A stretch of DNA of 57,187 nucleotides from Methylotenera_A sp046598525 (GCA_046598525.1 JBKJIJ010000014.1:1-57187); one strand, 5' to 3'; positions 8,218-17,250 are shown, counted from the stretch's first letter. Translations and numbers: made by a program. The notes: a model not told the origin generated them from the letters alone.

Positions 8218-9555
8218 TTAAATATCGCCCGAAACCTGATTGCGCCCGCTATTTTTAGCGTTGTATAAATGTTTATCCGCACGCGCAATCATTTCATCTA
8301 AATTTTTACCCACCGCGCGCGTGACGCCAATGCTGCAAGTGAAGCGAATTTCATGCGATTTTACCCGCATGGTTTGATTAGCAACCGCTAATCTAAAAGC
8401 ATCAATATGATCAAAATTATGGCTATGCAAGGCCGATTGGCTGACTAAGGCAAACTCTTCACCGCCTATTCTGGCGACTAAATCATCAGCAAAATGCGTT
8501 TTAAGTAGGCCTGCAAAGTTTTTAATCACTTCATCGCCCACATCGTGGCCGTAGTTATCGTTTACTTTTTTAAAGAAATCAATATCCATCATCATGACGG
8601 TTAACGGCGCAATATCATTGTGTTCGCTAGGCGTATTATTAGGCGTATTAATTAATTGCAGATGTGACTCTAAAAGCTTATTCCCGCACTCAAAAAAGTA
8701 ACGTCTATTGTATAAACCGCTTAAAAAATCGGTATGCGATAACTCTTTAGCCAAATTAACCGCATCTAACATATCCAAATTTTGCGTAATGCGGCACAAC
8801 AACATTTCATAATTAAACGGCTTGGCAATAAAATCATTTGCCCCCGCTTTTAAAAATTTAACCGCAATTCGTGGGTCAGATGAGCCAGAAATGCCGATGA
8901 TAATCAGCTCATCGTTATCATGAATTTTGCGCACTTCGGCGGTAAAGGTATAGCCATCCATCGTTGGCATCTGGTTATCCACCAATACCAATTTAATATC
9001 CGGGTTTTGTTTGAGAATTTCTAAGGCTTCTAGGCCGTTGCTGGCGTTGTGTACTTGAAATTGTTGCAGCGCTAATTCGCGCGCAATAATAAAGCGCGAC
9101 ACTTTAGAATCGTCCACAACCAGCACTTTAATGGCACAATTTTTATAAACTCTGTTGATTAAATCGCAAATATAGCGGTTATCTAAAGTGTTGCCTTTAA
9201 CAACGTAATCAATCACGCGTCGATTAATCAGCTGGTCGCGCATTTCATCTTCATAGTGATTAACGATGGCGATAACCGGCAAATTAAATTCACCCAACAA
9301 ATCTAATTTTTCAAATGCCAATGAATCTACATTTAGCACACTGGTAATGCTAATAAAAAATTGATTCGGATTACGGCTTAATAACTGCTTTGCCGCTTCT
9401 ACACTTGGCGAAATAGTCACCGCAACCGGCAAACTTGCTTCAATAATCTGCTTAAGAGATAGCGCGTAATCATTATCTGACTCTAAAAGTAAAATGTTAA
9501 ATTTAGTTTCAGCGCATTGCGCTCTTGGAGTTACTCTAAAATTTTGCTTTTGCAT
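8218..9555 (-). CDS. Diguanylate cyclase with two receiver domains (PleD-like)
   Basis: A 445-residue protein with three domains. Residues about 18-138 form a receiver-like domain that lacks a clear phosphoacceptor. Residues 142-262 form an intact receiver (D148-D149, D193, K245). A C-terminal GGDEF domain carries GGEEF at 364-368 and would make cyclic di-GMP. The RxxD inhibitory site expected just upstream reads F-A-D-D, so product inhibition through that site is probably absent. The layout resembles Caulobacter PleD. It faces envZ with 7 bases between. Which kinase feeds it is not visible. Confidence 0.9.
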   Translation of the reverse strand: MQKQNFRVTPRAQCAETKFNILLLESDNDYALSLKQIIEASLPVAVTISPSVEAAKQLLSRNPNQFFISITSVLNVDSLAFEKLDLLGEFNLPVIAIVNHYEDEMRDQLINRRVIDYVVKGNTLDNRYICDLINRVYKNCAIKVLVVDDSKVSRFIIARELALQQFQVHNASNGLEALEILKQNPDIKLVLVDNQMPTMDGYTFTAEVRKIHDNDELIIIGISGSSDPRIAVKFLKAGANDFIAKPFNYEMLLCRITQNLDMLDAVNLAKELSHTDFLSGLYNRRYFFECGNKLLESHLQLINTPNNTPSEHNDIAPLTVMMMDIDFFKKVNDNYGHDVGDEVIKNFAGLLKTHFADDLVARIGGEEFALVSQSALHSHNFDHIDAFRLAVANQTMRVKSHEIRFTCSIGVTRAVGKNLDEMIARADKHLYNAKNSGRNQVSGDI

Positions 9556-9593
9556 TGATATTCGGACTAGTTAGGTACGGTTACATCCATTCT

Positions 9594-10979
9594 TTAATTA
9601 ACGTTAAACCAATTTAATTTTTCACGTAATTGCACAACTTCGCCGATAATCGTCAAACAGGGCGGCTTCATCTCAGCTAATGCTACTTTTTCGGCTAAAT
9701 CCGCTAATGTGGCGGTGACCACTTTTTGTCTTTGCGTGGTACCTTGTTGCACCACGGCTACTGGCATTGTTGCCGCTACGCCATGCTCAATTAACTTTTC
9801 GCAAATTTCTTTTAAACCCACCAAGCCCATATAAATTACCACGGTTTGGCGTGGGCGGCTCATGGCGATCCAATCCAGATCTAACGTACCGTCTTTTAGA
9901 TGCCCTGTAATAAATAAACAAGCTTGCGCATAATCGCGGTGCGTTAAGGGAATACCCGCATAGCTAGAAACGCCGTTGGCGGCAGTAATACCTGGCACCA
10001 CTTGAAACGGAACCTTGTGTTCCATCAAAGTTTCAATCTCTTCACCACCACGGCCAAATATAAACGGGTCGCCACCTTTTAAGCGCAACACGCGCTTGCC
10101 TTGCAAGGCTAGTTTGGCTAATAAATCGTTAATTTCCTCTTGCGGCATGGTGTGCTGATCGCGCGATTTGCCCACATAAATCAATTCCGCATCGCGGCGC
10201 ACTAATTCCATCACTTCTGGCGAAACTAGTTTATCGTACACGCACACATCGCATTGCTGCATTAATCGCAATGCTCTAAACGTCAGTAAATCCGGGTCAC
10301 CCGGGCCGCCGCCTACTAAAAACACTTCACCTTTATTGGCAGTTGCGTCTGTGCCGTCTAAAATATTTTGCATTAAATCGCGCGCGGCTTGCTCTTGGCC
10401 AGATAACACGCGCTCTACCATTGGGCCTTGTAATATGCCTTCCCAAAAAATGCGTCTGGCTTGGGTGGTAGCAAATTTGGCTTTTACTTGGTCGCGAAAT
10501 TCGCCTGCAATATCGGCAATGCGGCCATAAGTAGCTGGCAACATGGTTTCAATTTTGGCGCGAATATAGCGCGCCAGCACTGGCGCATTGCCTTCAGATG
10601 AAATCGCAATCACCACAGGGCTGCGGTCAATAATACTGCCCATGGTAAACGTGCACAAATCAGGCGCATCCACCACATTAACCGGGATATTTTGCGCTTT
10701 TGCTGAAACGGAAACGGCAATATTCACCGCTTCATCATCTGTCGCCGCAATCACCATACATGCGCCTGCCAGCTGGCTTGGCTCAAAATGGCTGGCGATG
10801 TATTTAATAGTACCCGCCTCTGCCATTGCCAATAGCTCATGGCAGATTTCAGGTGAATATAAGGTAATTGCCGCGCTGGCCTTTAGCAGCATGCTGACTT
10901 TGCGCGTGGCAACATCGCCGCCGCCAATCACCACACAATGACGATTTTTAATATTGAAGAAAATAGGAAGTGCTTGCAT
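9594..10979 (-). CDS. cysG: Siroheme synthase CysG (trifunctional)
   Basis: A 461-residue fusion enzyme. The N-terminal half (about 1-210) has a Rossmann G-G-G-D-V-A motif at 19-24 and is the precorrin-2 dehydrogenase/ferrochelatase module. The C-terminal half (about 215-461) is uroporphyrinogen-III methyltransferase, starting with V-G-G-G-P-G-D-P-D-L-L-T and including the R-L-K-G-G-D-P-F-I-F-G-R-G block. It makes siroheme for sulfite and nitrite reductases. Full length matches the enterobacterial enzyme. It is transcribed divergently from miaB. Confidence 0.96.
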   Translation of the reverse strand: MQALPIFFNIKNRHCVVIGGGDVATRKVSMLLKASAAITLYSPEICHELLAMAEAGTIKYIASHFEPSQLAGACMVIAATDDEAVNIAVSVSAKAQNIPVNVVDAPDLCTFTMGSIIDRSPVVIAISSEGNAPVLARYIRAKIETMLPATYGRIADIAGEFRDQVKAKFATTQARRIFWEGILQGPMVERVLSGQEQAARDLMQNILDGTDATANKGEVFLVGGGPGDPDLLTFRALRLMQQCDVCVYDKLVSPEVMELVRRDAELIYVGKSRDQHTMPQEEINDLLAKLALQGKRVLRLKGGDPFIFGRGGEEIETLMEHKVPFQVVPGITAANGVSSYAGIPLTHRDYAQACLFITGHLKDGTLDLDWIAMSRPRQTVVIYMGLVGLKEICEKLIEHGVAATMPVAVVQQGTTQRQKVVTATLADLAEKVALAEMKPPCLTIIGEVVQLREKLNWFNVN

Positions 10980-11066
10980 GAGTGCTACTTTAAATGGATT
11001 AAGCCTATTTTACATTGTGCTACTCAAATACGCTAAAATTATGCTTTATTGATTAATTATTTTGTT

Positions 11067-12431
11067 TTGAAAATACCTGCTAAAACCGCTGAAAACACCC
11101 CTAAAAAAGTCTTTATCAAAACCTTTGGTTGCCAGATGAACGAATACGATTCGTCGCGCATGGCGGATATGCTAAATGCCGATAGCGGCATGGTTGAAAC
11201 GCAAACCGTTGAAGATGCCGATGTGATTTTGCTAAACACTTGCAGTGTGCGCGAAAAAGCCGAAGATAAAGTGTTTAGTCACCTTGGCCGATTTATTCCG
11301 CTAAAAGCCAAAAATCCTAATCTAATCATAGGCGTAGGTGGCTGTGTGGCTTCGCAAGAAGGCGATAATATTATCAAACGTGCGCCTTATGTGGATGTGG
11401 TGTTTGGCCCGCAAACCTTGCACCGCCTGCCTGAAATGATTAAAAATTCGCAATCATCTGGCATTTCGCAAGTGGATATAACGTTTCCAGAGATTGAAAA
11501 GTTTGACCATTTGCCACCACCGCGCGTAGAAGGCGTAACAGCGTTTTTAAGCATTATGGAAGGTTGCAGCAAATATTGCAGCTTTTGCGTAGTGCCCTAT
11601 ACCCGCGGCGAAGAAGTATCGCGCCCGTTTGATGCCATTTTGCTGGAAGCGGTGCAATTAGCCGAGCAAGGCGTAAAAGAAATTACGCTGCTTGGTCAAA
11701 ATGTAAATGCTTATCGCGCCCAATATGAAGGGGTGGAAGCGGATTTAGCGATGTTAATTGAAACGATTGCCGAAATCCCGCAAATTGAGCGCATCCGCTT
11801 TACCACTAGCCACCCCAATGAAATGAATCAGCGGCTAATTGATTGCTTTGCCAATGTGCCAAAACTGGCAATTCAACTGCATCTGCCAGTACAAGCCGGT
11901 TCTGACCGTATTCTGATGGCAATGAAGCGCAACTACACTGCGCTGCAATTCAAAAGTATTATCCGCAAATTAAAAATCGCCAGGCCAAATTTAACTTTTA
12001 CTTCTGATTTTATTGTGGGTTTTCCGGGTGAAACCGAAGCCGATTTTGAAGCGACCGCTAAATTGATGCAAGACGTTGGCTTTGATTACAGCTTTAGCTT
12101 TTTATATAGCCCGCGCCCGGGTACGCCCGCCGCCTTTATTAAAGACGATACGCCGCAAGCCATTAAATTAGCGCGCTTAAGCAAACTGCAAGCCATTAAC
12201 GAAGCACAAGGCGATGCGATTAGCCGCCTTATGTTAGGCAGCACACAGCGCGTTTTGATTGATGGCGTATCATGGAAAGATGCTAATTTGCTGGCAGGCA
12301 AAACCGATAATAACCGCGTGGTGGATATTGCGGGCAGCAACGATTTAATCAACACGTTTGTGAACGTTAAAATTACCGATGTATCCAATCCCAAACGACT
12401 AAAGGGCGAGCTGGTGACAATTGTAGTTTAA
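11067..12431 (+). CDS. miaB: tRNA-2-methylthio-N6-dimethylallyladenosine synthase MiaB
   Basis: A radical-SAM methylthiotransferase that adds a methylthio group to i6A37 of tRNAs reading U-starting codons. The N-terminal domain begins K-T-F-G-C-Q-M-N and supplies three cysteines for the auxiliary cluster. The central C-S-K-Y-C-S-F-C motif near residue 167-174 binds the SAM cluster, and a C-terminal TRAM domain follows. The start is uncertain: only TTG codons are available, at 11049 and 11067, and no clear ribosome site helps. The latter gives an N-terminus closer to the family. It heads the miaB-phoH-ybeY-corC-lnt series. Confidence 0.94.
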   Translation: MKIPAKTAENTPKKVFIKTFGCQMNEYDSSRMADMLNADSGMVETQTVEDADVILLNTCSVREKAEDKVFSHLGRFIPLKAKNPNLIIGVGGCVASQEGDNIIKRAPYVDVVFGPQTLHRLPEMIKNSQSSGISQVDITFPEIEKFDHLPPPRVEGVTAFLSIMEGCSKYCSFCVVPYTRGEEVSRPFDAILLEAVQLAEQGVKEITLLGQNVNAYRAQYEGVEADLAMLIETIAEIPQIERIRFTTSHPNEMNQRLIDCFANVPKLAIQLHLPVQAGSDRILMAMKRNYTALQFKSIIRKLKIARPNLTFTSDFIVGFPGETEADFEATAKLMQDVGFDYSFSFLYSPRPGTPAAFIKDDTPQAIKLARLSKLQAINEAQGDAISRLMLGSTQRVLIDGVSWKDANLLAGKTDNNRVVDIAGSNDLINTFVNVKITDVSNPKRLKGELVTIVV

Positions 12432-12449
12432 ACTACTACAATGTATACA
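12423..12449 (+). promoter_or_regulatory. Palindromic operator candidate before the TA pair
   Basis: A perfect 14-bp palindrome GTAGTTTAAACTAC (12423-12436) overlaps the miaB stop codon. It is followed by the 8-bp palindrome TGTATACA (12442-12449), about 24 bases before the antitoxin start. Ribbon-helix-helix antitoxins usually bind such sites to repress their own operon, so this is the likely autoregulatory site. That role is inferred. Confidence 0.5.
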
Positions 12450-12472
12450 GTAAATTTGGCTAGGAGCTAAAT

Positions 12473-12721
12473 ATGGCAGCATCCTCTGTTTTAAGTGTAA
12501 GAGTTAACAAAAAAGACGAGCAAATACTCAATCAGCTGGCTGAATCTAAGGGTGTGAGCAAATCCAAATTAGTGGCTGAGGCGATTCATAACTATGTTGA
12601 AATGAATGAGCAATATCGCAAGCTGATTGAAGCGCGCATTGCGGCGGCTGATCGCGGCGAATATGCGAGTAAGGAGCGTATTGCTGCACTTTATGCAAAG
12701 TATGGGGTTGCACAATCTTGA
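12473..12721 (+). CDS. Ribbon-helix-helix antitoxin (ParD/CopG-like)
   Basis: An 82-residue protein. Residues about 4-45 form a ribbon-helix-helix DNA-binding fold (a short V-L-S-V-R-V strand, then two helices with the turn S-K-G-V-S-K-S-K). The charged C-terminal tail would wrap the toxin. AGGAG lies 6 bases before the ATG. The stop overlaps the toxin start (TGATG), so the two are translationally coupled. It would neutralise the downstream ParE-like toxin and repress the operon through the palindromes upstream. Confidence 0.85.
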   Translation: MAASSVLSVRVNKKDEQILNQLAESKGVSKSKLVAEAIHNYVEMNEQYRKLIEARIAAADRGEYASKERIAALYAKYGVAQS

Positions 12722-13011
12722 TGCAAATTGAGTGGCTTGAAGCCGCAGCCAACGAATTTGAAGCAGCGATAGCTTGGTTAGAAGAACGCAATCTTATAGC
12801 CGCAAATGACCTTGCCCGCACAGCGCTTTTTCAAATTGATCAACTTAAGCATTTTCCAATGATTGGACGCGTTGGACGAGATTCCAAAACACGTGAGCTT
12901 GTGATTACACAGTCACGATACATTGCGGTTTATCGAATAAGCACGAGCAAACATTTAATTGAGGTGCTTGCATTTAAGCACGAAGCAATATTATGGCCAG
13001 AAGAGTTTTAA
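12721..13011 (+). CDS. RelE/ParE-family toxin
   Basis: A 96-residue toxin with the family layout: two N-terminal helices (residues about 6-45, rich in Ala and Glu), then the sheet region with P-x-x-G-R and the terminal strands (Y-R-I-S...I-E-V-L-A-F-K-H). Whether it acts as a ribosome-dependent nuclease (RelE) or a gyrase poison (ParE) cannot be decided. The R-V-G-R-D-S-K-T-R-E-L-V segment favours ParE-like proteins. ATG 12721 overlaps the antitoxin stop. The TA pair sits between miaB and phoH, so expression of phoH may depend on read-through. Confidence 0.85.
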   Translation: MQIEWLEAAANEFEAAIAWLEERNLIAANDLARTALFQIDQLKHFPMIGRVGRDSKTRELVITQSRYIAVYRISTSKHLIEVLAFKHEAILWPEEF

Positions 13012-13012
13012 C

Positions 13013-13957
13013 ATGGAAATTACGCTACAACCAGAAGACAACGTTCGCTTAGCCAACCTTTGTGGGGCGTTGGATGAAAATATTAAGCAGATTGAAACCG
13101 CGCTTGAGGTGAATATTAATCGCCGTGGCGGTACGTTTAATATTAGCGGCAAGCTAGATAACACCAGAATGGCCGCGCAGATGATTGAAAACTTTTATGT
13201 ACGCGCCAAGAAACCGCTTGAGCTAGAAGACGTGCAATTAGGCTTGGTGGAAATCGACAAATTAAAGCCAGAAGATGTTTCTAGCACCGCCATGCCGGTT
13301 TTAATGACGCGCCGTGGTGATTTGCATGGCCGCACGCCGCGCCAAATTTCGTATTTACAACAAATTCAAGATCACGATATTACCTTTGGTATTGGCCCAG
13401 CGGGTACTGGAAAAACCTATTTGGCCGTTGCCAGCGCGGTAGATGCGATGACGCGCGACCGCGTGAAAAGAATTGTTTTGGTGCGCCCAGCGGTTGAGGC
13501 AGGCGAAAAATTGGGCTTTTTGCCAGGTGATTTAAACCAAAAAGTGGATCCTTACTTACGCCCTTTATATGACGCGCTATATGATTTAGCGGGTTATGAC
13601 ACCGTAAATAAAATGTTTGAGCGCGGCGCAATCGAAGTCGCGCCACTGGCTTATATGCGCGGCAGAACGCTGAATCAGAGCTTTATTATTCTAGATGAAG
13701 CACAAAATACCACGCCAGAGCAAATGAAAATGTTTTTAACGCGCATTGGCTTTGGCACAAAAGCGGTAATTACAGGCGATGTGACGCAGATTGATTTGCA
13801 AAAGCATCAAAAAAGCGGCTTGGTAGAGGCGCAAAAAATCTTGAAAGACGTTAAAGGCATCGCCATGACGCATTTCCTTTCTGCCGATGTAGTGCGCCAC
13901 CCGCTGGTGCAAAAAATCATTAATGCTTATGAAGACTATGAGCTTAAAAATACCTAA
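13013..13957 (+). CDS. ybeZ: PhoH-family ATPase (YbeZ)
   Basis: A 314-residue P-loop protein. Walker A G-P-A-G-T-G-K-T is at residues 128-135, Walker B F-I-I-L-D-E-A-Q-N at 224-232, and an N-terminal KH-like part precedes them. PhoH/YbeZ proteins partner the YbeY endoribonuclease in rRNA and RNA quality control, and ybeY lies 3.3 kb downstream, separated by carbon-metabolism genes. ATG 13013 is 2 bases after the toxin stop. An in-frame start at 12959 inside the toxin gene is less likely, because the family begins near M-E-I-T-L. Confidence 0.92.
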   Translation: MEITLQPEDNVRLANLCGALDENIKQIETALEVNINRRGGTFNISGKLDNTRMAAQMIENFYVRAKKPLELEDVQLGLVEIDKLKPEDVSSTAMPVLMTRRGDLHGRTPRQISYLQQIQDHDITFGIGPAGTGKTYLAVASAVDAMTRDRVKRIVLVRPAVEAGEKLGFLPGDLNQKVDPYLRPLYDALYDLAGYDTVNKMFERGAIEVAPLAYMRGRTLNQSFIILDEAQNTTPEQMKMFLTRIGFGTKAVITGDVTQIDLQKHQKSGLVEAQKILKDVKGIAMTHFLSADVVRHPLVQKIINAYEDYELKNT

Positions 13958-14248
13958 TTAAATTAATTACTTAAGTAATTTTTTACGACTTTTAATTTCT
14001 GAAATTGTTTTTATCGCGCTACATCAACGCTGTGCAAATTACTTGCTTGTACAACTATGTAAGTAATTTTGCTACATAGTGACTAATTTTATCTCCCAAT
14101 CCGCTCCTTAGCTATGTCTTATATAAGATATAAGTGTTATATTACCGCTTAAGCACACTAACAAAATGCGTGTGTTTAAGCAGCCCGAAACAGTATTGCG
14201 CACAAAATGCGCTCAATCACTTAACCTTTAAAACCGCTAGAGGACAAC
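13958..14248. other. Spacer with palindromes upstream of fba
   Basis: This 291-bp spacer has no gene. It holds a perfect palindrome ATTACTTAAGTAAT (13966-13979), related inverted TTACTTG/GTAAGTAA stretches near 14039-14068, and an AT-rich CTTATATAAG-centred patch near 14116-14135, a good place for the fba-tpiA promoter. No single -35/-10 pair is convincing enough to name. Confidence 0.5.
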
Positions 14249-15328
14249 ATGGCACTCGTTTCATTACGTCAATTATTAGATCACGCAGCAGAACACGATT
14301 ACGGCATTGCCGCTTTCAACGTTAACAATATGGAGCAGGTGCATGCGATTATGCAGGCAGCCGATGCCACCAACAGCCCGGTTATTTTGCAAGGCTCTGC
14401 TGGCGCGCGCCAATATGCAGGTGAGGCTTTTTTGCGACATTTGGTATTAGCCGCCATTGAATCCTACCCCCATATTCCCGTTGTGATGCATCAAGACCAT
14501 GGCCATACGCCAGCGGTTTGCATTCAAGCCATGCGCTCTGGTTTTTCTAGCGTGATGATGGATGGCTCATTAATGGAAGACGCCAAAACGCCATCTAGCT
14601 ATCAATATAATGTGGATGTGACCAAAAAAATTGTAGAATTTGCGCATGCGATTGGCGTATCTGTTGAGGGTGAATTAGGCGTTTTAGGCTCATTAGAAAC
14701 GGGATTGGCGGGTGACGAAGACGGCTCTGGCGCTGAAGGGGTATTAGACCAATCACAATTATTAACTGACCCAGAAGAAGCAGCGGACTTTGTTGATAAA
14801 ACAGGCGTAGATGCGCTGGCGATTGCTATTGGTACATCGCATGGCGCTTATAAATTTACCAAACCGCCTACTGGCAAAACCTTAGCCATTAACCGTATTA
14901 AAGAGATTCACGCACGCATTCCCAACACGCATTTAGTCATGCATGGCTCATCATCCGTGCCGCAAGAATGGCTAAAAATCATTAACGCCTACGGCGGCGA
15001 TATGGGTGAAACCTATGGTGTACCAGTTGAGGAAATTGTTGAAGGCATCAAATACGGTGTGCGAAAGGTAAATATCGATACCGATTTACGCATGGCATCT
15101 AGTGGCGCGATTCGACAGTTTTTTGAGCAGCACAAAAAAGAATTTGACCCAAGAAAATTTTTAACAGCGGCTACCGTGGCCATGAAAGATATCTGTATTG
15201 CGCGTTACGAGGCATTTGGTTCAGCTGGGCATGCTGCCAATATCAAACCAATTTCTTGCGAAAAAATGGCAGAGCGCTATAAAAAAGGTGAACTTGAAGC
15301 AATTGTGAGAAGTGGACATGCAAAATGA
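14249..15328 (+). CDS. fba: Class II fructose-bisphosphate aldolase
   Basis: A 359-residue zinc aldolase that splits or forms fructose-1,6-bisphosphate. Diagnostic parts are N24-V-N-N near the start, the M-H-Q-D-H-G-H segment (about 80-86, with the catalytic Asp and a zinc His), E-G-E-L-G, G-T-S-H-G, the H-G-S-S-S zinc ligand region and N-I-D-T-D. The length fits the Calvin-type (class IIB) aldolases. In ribulose-monophosphate methylotrophs this enzyme serves the glycolytic branch and sugar phosphate recycling. It overlaps tpiA by 4 bases (ATGA), so they form an operon. Confidence 0.96.
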   Translation: MALVSLRQLLDHAAEHDYGIAAFNVNNMEQVHAIMQAADATNSPVILQGSAGARQYAGEAFLRHLVLAAIESYPHIPVVMHQDHGHTPAVCIQAMRSGFSSVMMDGSLMEDAKTPSSYQYNVDVTKKIVEFAHAIGVSVEGELGVLGSLETGLAGDEDGSGAEGVLDQSQLLTDPEEAADFVDKTGVDALAIAIGTSHGAYKFTKPPTGKTLAINRIKEIHARIPNTHLVMHGSSSVPQEWLKIINAYGGDMGETYGVPVEEIVEGIKYGVRKVNIDTDLRMASSGAIRQFFEQHKKEFDPRKFLTAATVAMKDICIARYEAFGSAGHAANIKPISCEKMAERYKKGELEAIVRSGHAK

Positions 15329-16110
15329 GCGACCAACTAACCAATCGCCGCAAATTAGTCATCGCCAATTGGAAAATGCATGGCGATATTTCCAGCAACC
15401 AACAATTATTACAGGCCGTTATTGATGGCCTTAGCAATTATACGCAAGCGGATTATGTGATTTGTCCGCCGAATCCTTATCTTTTTCAAGCGCGCGAATT
15501 ATTAAGTAGCACCAATATTGCATGGGGCGGGCAAAACGTTAATCAGCATGACAAAGGCGCATTTACGGGCGCGGTGGCGGCGCATATGCTGACCGATTTA
15601 GGCTGTAGCTATGTGCTACTTGGCCACTCGGAACGGCGCGTATTGTTTAACGAAACCAATTTAACCGCCGCGGCTAGATTTGATGCCGCCGTAAAATCTG
15701 GCTTAACGCCTGTTTTGTGCGTAGGCGAAACATTGGCAGAGCATGAGGCCGGCTTAACGGAAGTGATTATTGCCAGCCAAATGGATGCAGTAATGGCGAC
15801 TTTGAATGACAAAAGTTTTGCAGCCGCTATGCAGGTGAATATGGTGTTTGCCTATGAACCAGTGTGGGCGGTAGGCACAGGCAAAACCGCCACACCAGAG
15901 CAGGCGCAAACGGTGCATGCGTTTATTCGCAATCGCATTGCCATGCGCAACTCAGAGGCAGCTAACCATGTACGGATTATTTATGGTGGCAGTATTAAAG
16001 CCAGTAATGCTAAAAAATTATTTGCCATGCCAGATGTAGATGGTGGCCTGGTGGGTGGTGCATCACTGGCGGCAGAGGAATTTATTGCGATTTGCAAAGC
16101 GGCGAATTAA
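15325..16110 (+). CDS. tpiA: Triosephosphate isomerase
   Basis: A 261-residue TIM barrel with N15-W-K17, the catalytic H101 in L-L-G-H-S-E-R-R, and E178 in Y-E-P-V-W-A-V-G-T-G-K. It interconverts dihydroxyacetone phosphate and glyceraldehyde 3-phosphate. The start ATG overlaps the fba stop. A 21-bp tandem repeat begins at its stop codon, and a strong hairpin follows. Confidence 0.97.
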   Translation: MSDQLTNRRKLVIANWKMHGDISSNQQLLQAVIDGLSNYTQADYVICPPNPYLFQARELLSSTNIAWGGQNVNQHDKGAFTGAVAAHMLTDLGCSYVLLGHSERRVLFNETNLTAAARFDAAVKSGLTPVLCVGETLAEHEAGLTEVIIASQMDAVMATLNDKSFAAAMQVNMVFAYEPVWAVGTGKTATPEQAQTVHAFIRNRIAMRNSEAANHVRIIYGGSIKASNAKKLFAMPDVDGGLVGGASLAAEEFIAICKAAN

Positions 16111-16170
16111 AACGCCTGTCATTCTGATTAAAACGCCTGTCATTCTGATTAAAACCGCATGTCATTCTGA
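16107..16170. repeat. Three tandem 21-22 bp repeats at the tpiA stop
   Basis: Units TTAAAACGCCTGTCATTCTGA lie at 16107-16127 and 16128-16148, with a third slightly diverged unit at 16149-16170. The first unit includes the tpiA stop codon. Each ends in GTCATTCTGA, the same sequence that begins the adjacent palindrome, so the array looks like slippage at the edge of a dispersed palindromic repeat. Confidence 0.9.
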
Positions 16171-16233
16171 GCGTAAGCGAAGAATCCAAGCAGTGTTTAA
16201 GCATCTGGATTCTTCGCTTGCGCTCAGAATGAC
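16161..16233. repeat. Dispersed palindromic repeat, family A (28-bp arms)
   Basis: Arms 16161-16188 and 16206-16233 pair with one mismatch in 28 bases around a 17-base loop. The ends read GTCATTCTGAGC and GCTCAGAATGAC. It lies between the convergent tpiA and fbp and could act as a two-way terminator. Related copies are at 21333-21431 and 31473-31557. Confidence 0.9.
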
Positions 16234-16254
16234 GGATTAATATAAATTTAAAAC

Positions 16255-17250
16255 TTAGCGTTTTTTCTTTTTTACCGAATGATAGCTAGCGATTCTATCT
16301 ATCTCGTTTTTGCTGCCCAATATAATCGGCACGCGCTGATGAATACCTGTTGGGTTTACTTCTAATACGCGTTGCACACCAGTAGTAGCGCCGCCGCCTG
16401 CTTGCTCCACAATAAAACTCATCGGATTTGCTTCATACATTAGGCGCAGCTTGCCCATTTTTGATTTAGCATCGCTAGGATACATAAACACACCACCGCG
16501 CACCAAAATACGATGCACTTCTGCCACCATGGATGCCACCCAGCGCATATTAAAATCTTTCTCCCGCTCACCCTCTGTGCCTTGCAAACACTCATCAATA
16601 TAGCGCTGCACGGGTTCTTGCCAAAAACGGTAATTCGACATATTAATGGCAAATTCTGCCGTGTCTTGCGGGATTTGCATATTAAGATGCGTTAACACAA
16701 ATTGGTTGGCTTTTTTATCTAGCGTAAAGCCATTTACGCCGTTACCAGTGGTTAATACCAGCATGGTAGATGTGCCATACAAGGCATAACCCGCGCAGAT
16801 TTGTTGTGTACCTGCTTGTAAAAAGTCGTTTAATTCGGGTTGGCTGTTATTGGCTTTTAAGACTGAAAAAATGGTGCCAACTGAAATATTGACATTCACA
16901 TTAGATGAGCCATCTAACGGGTCAAAACACAGCAAATATTGGCCGTTGGTTGATGTGGATTGAATAGGATCAATCACCTCTTCTGAAACCATGCCAGCCA
17001 CGCAACCGCTTTTTTGCAAGGCTTCTACAAAAATATCGTTGGTAATGACATCTAAGCTTTTTTGCACTTCGCCCTGCACGTTTTCGCTGGCCAGGCTGCC
17101 CATATTGCCGGCAATCGCGCCTTCATCAATCGCAATGGCAATCTTTTTGATGGCTTGTTCCACATTGCTTAATATTAATGTCAACCCATCAACATGTTCG
17201 CCCTGCAAATGTTGGGCTAAAAAATCACTTATCGTCATATTTTGTGTCAT
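16255..17250 (-). CDS. fbp: Class 1 fructose-1,6-bisphosphatase
   Basis: A 331-residue enzyme removing the 1-phosphate of fructose-1,6-bisphosphate in gluconeogenesis. Metal-site motifs are visible: G-N-M-G near residue 46, S-E-E in the central part, and F-D-P-L-D-G-S-S-N. The opposite-strand orientation, facing tpiA tail to tail, separates its control from fba-tpiA. With fba and tpiA it forms a small triose-to-hexose phosphate cluster, useful for one-carbon assimilation or gluconeogenesis. The C-terminus is a lysine-rich tail. Confidence 0.96.
   Translation of the reverse strand: MTQNMTISDFLAQHLQGEHVDGLTLILSNVEQAIKKIAIAIDEGAIAGNMGSLASENVQGEVQKSLDVITNDIFVEALQKSGCVAGMVSEEVIDPIQSTSTNGQYLLCFDPLDGSSNVNVNISVGTIFSVLKANNSQPELNDFLQAGTQQICAGYALYGTSTMLVLTTGNGVNGFTLDKKANQFVLTHLNMQIPQDTAEFAINMSNYRFWQEPVQRYIDECLQGTEGEREKDFNMRWVASMVAEVHRILVRGGVFMYPSDAKSKMGKLRLMYEANPMSFIVEQAGGGATTGVQRVLEVNPTGIHQRVPIILGSKNEIDRIASYHSVKKKKR

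Noticed and set aside
12959..13012. Longer PhoH start inside the toxin gene
   Set aside because: The extra 18 residues are the out-of-frame toxin coding sequence. ATG 13013 matches the family N-terminus.
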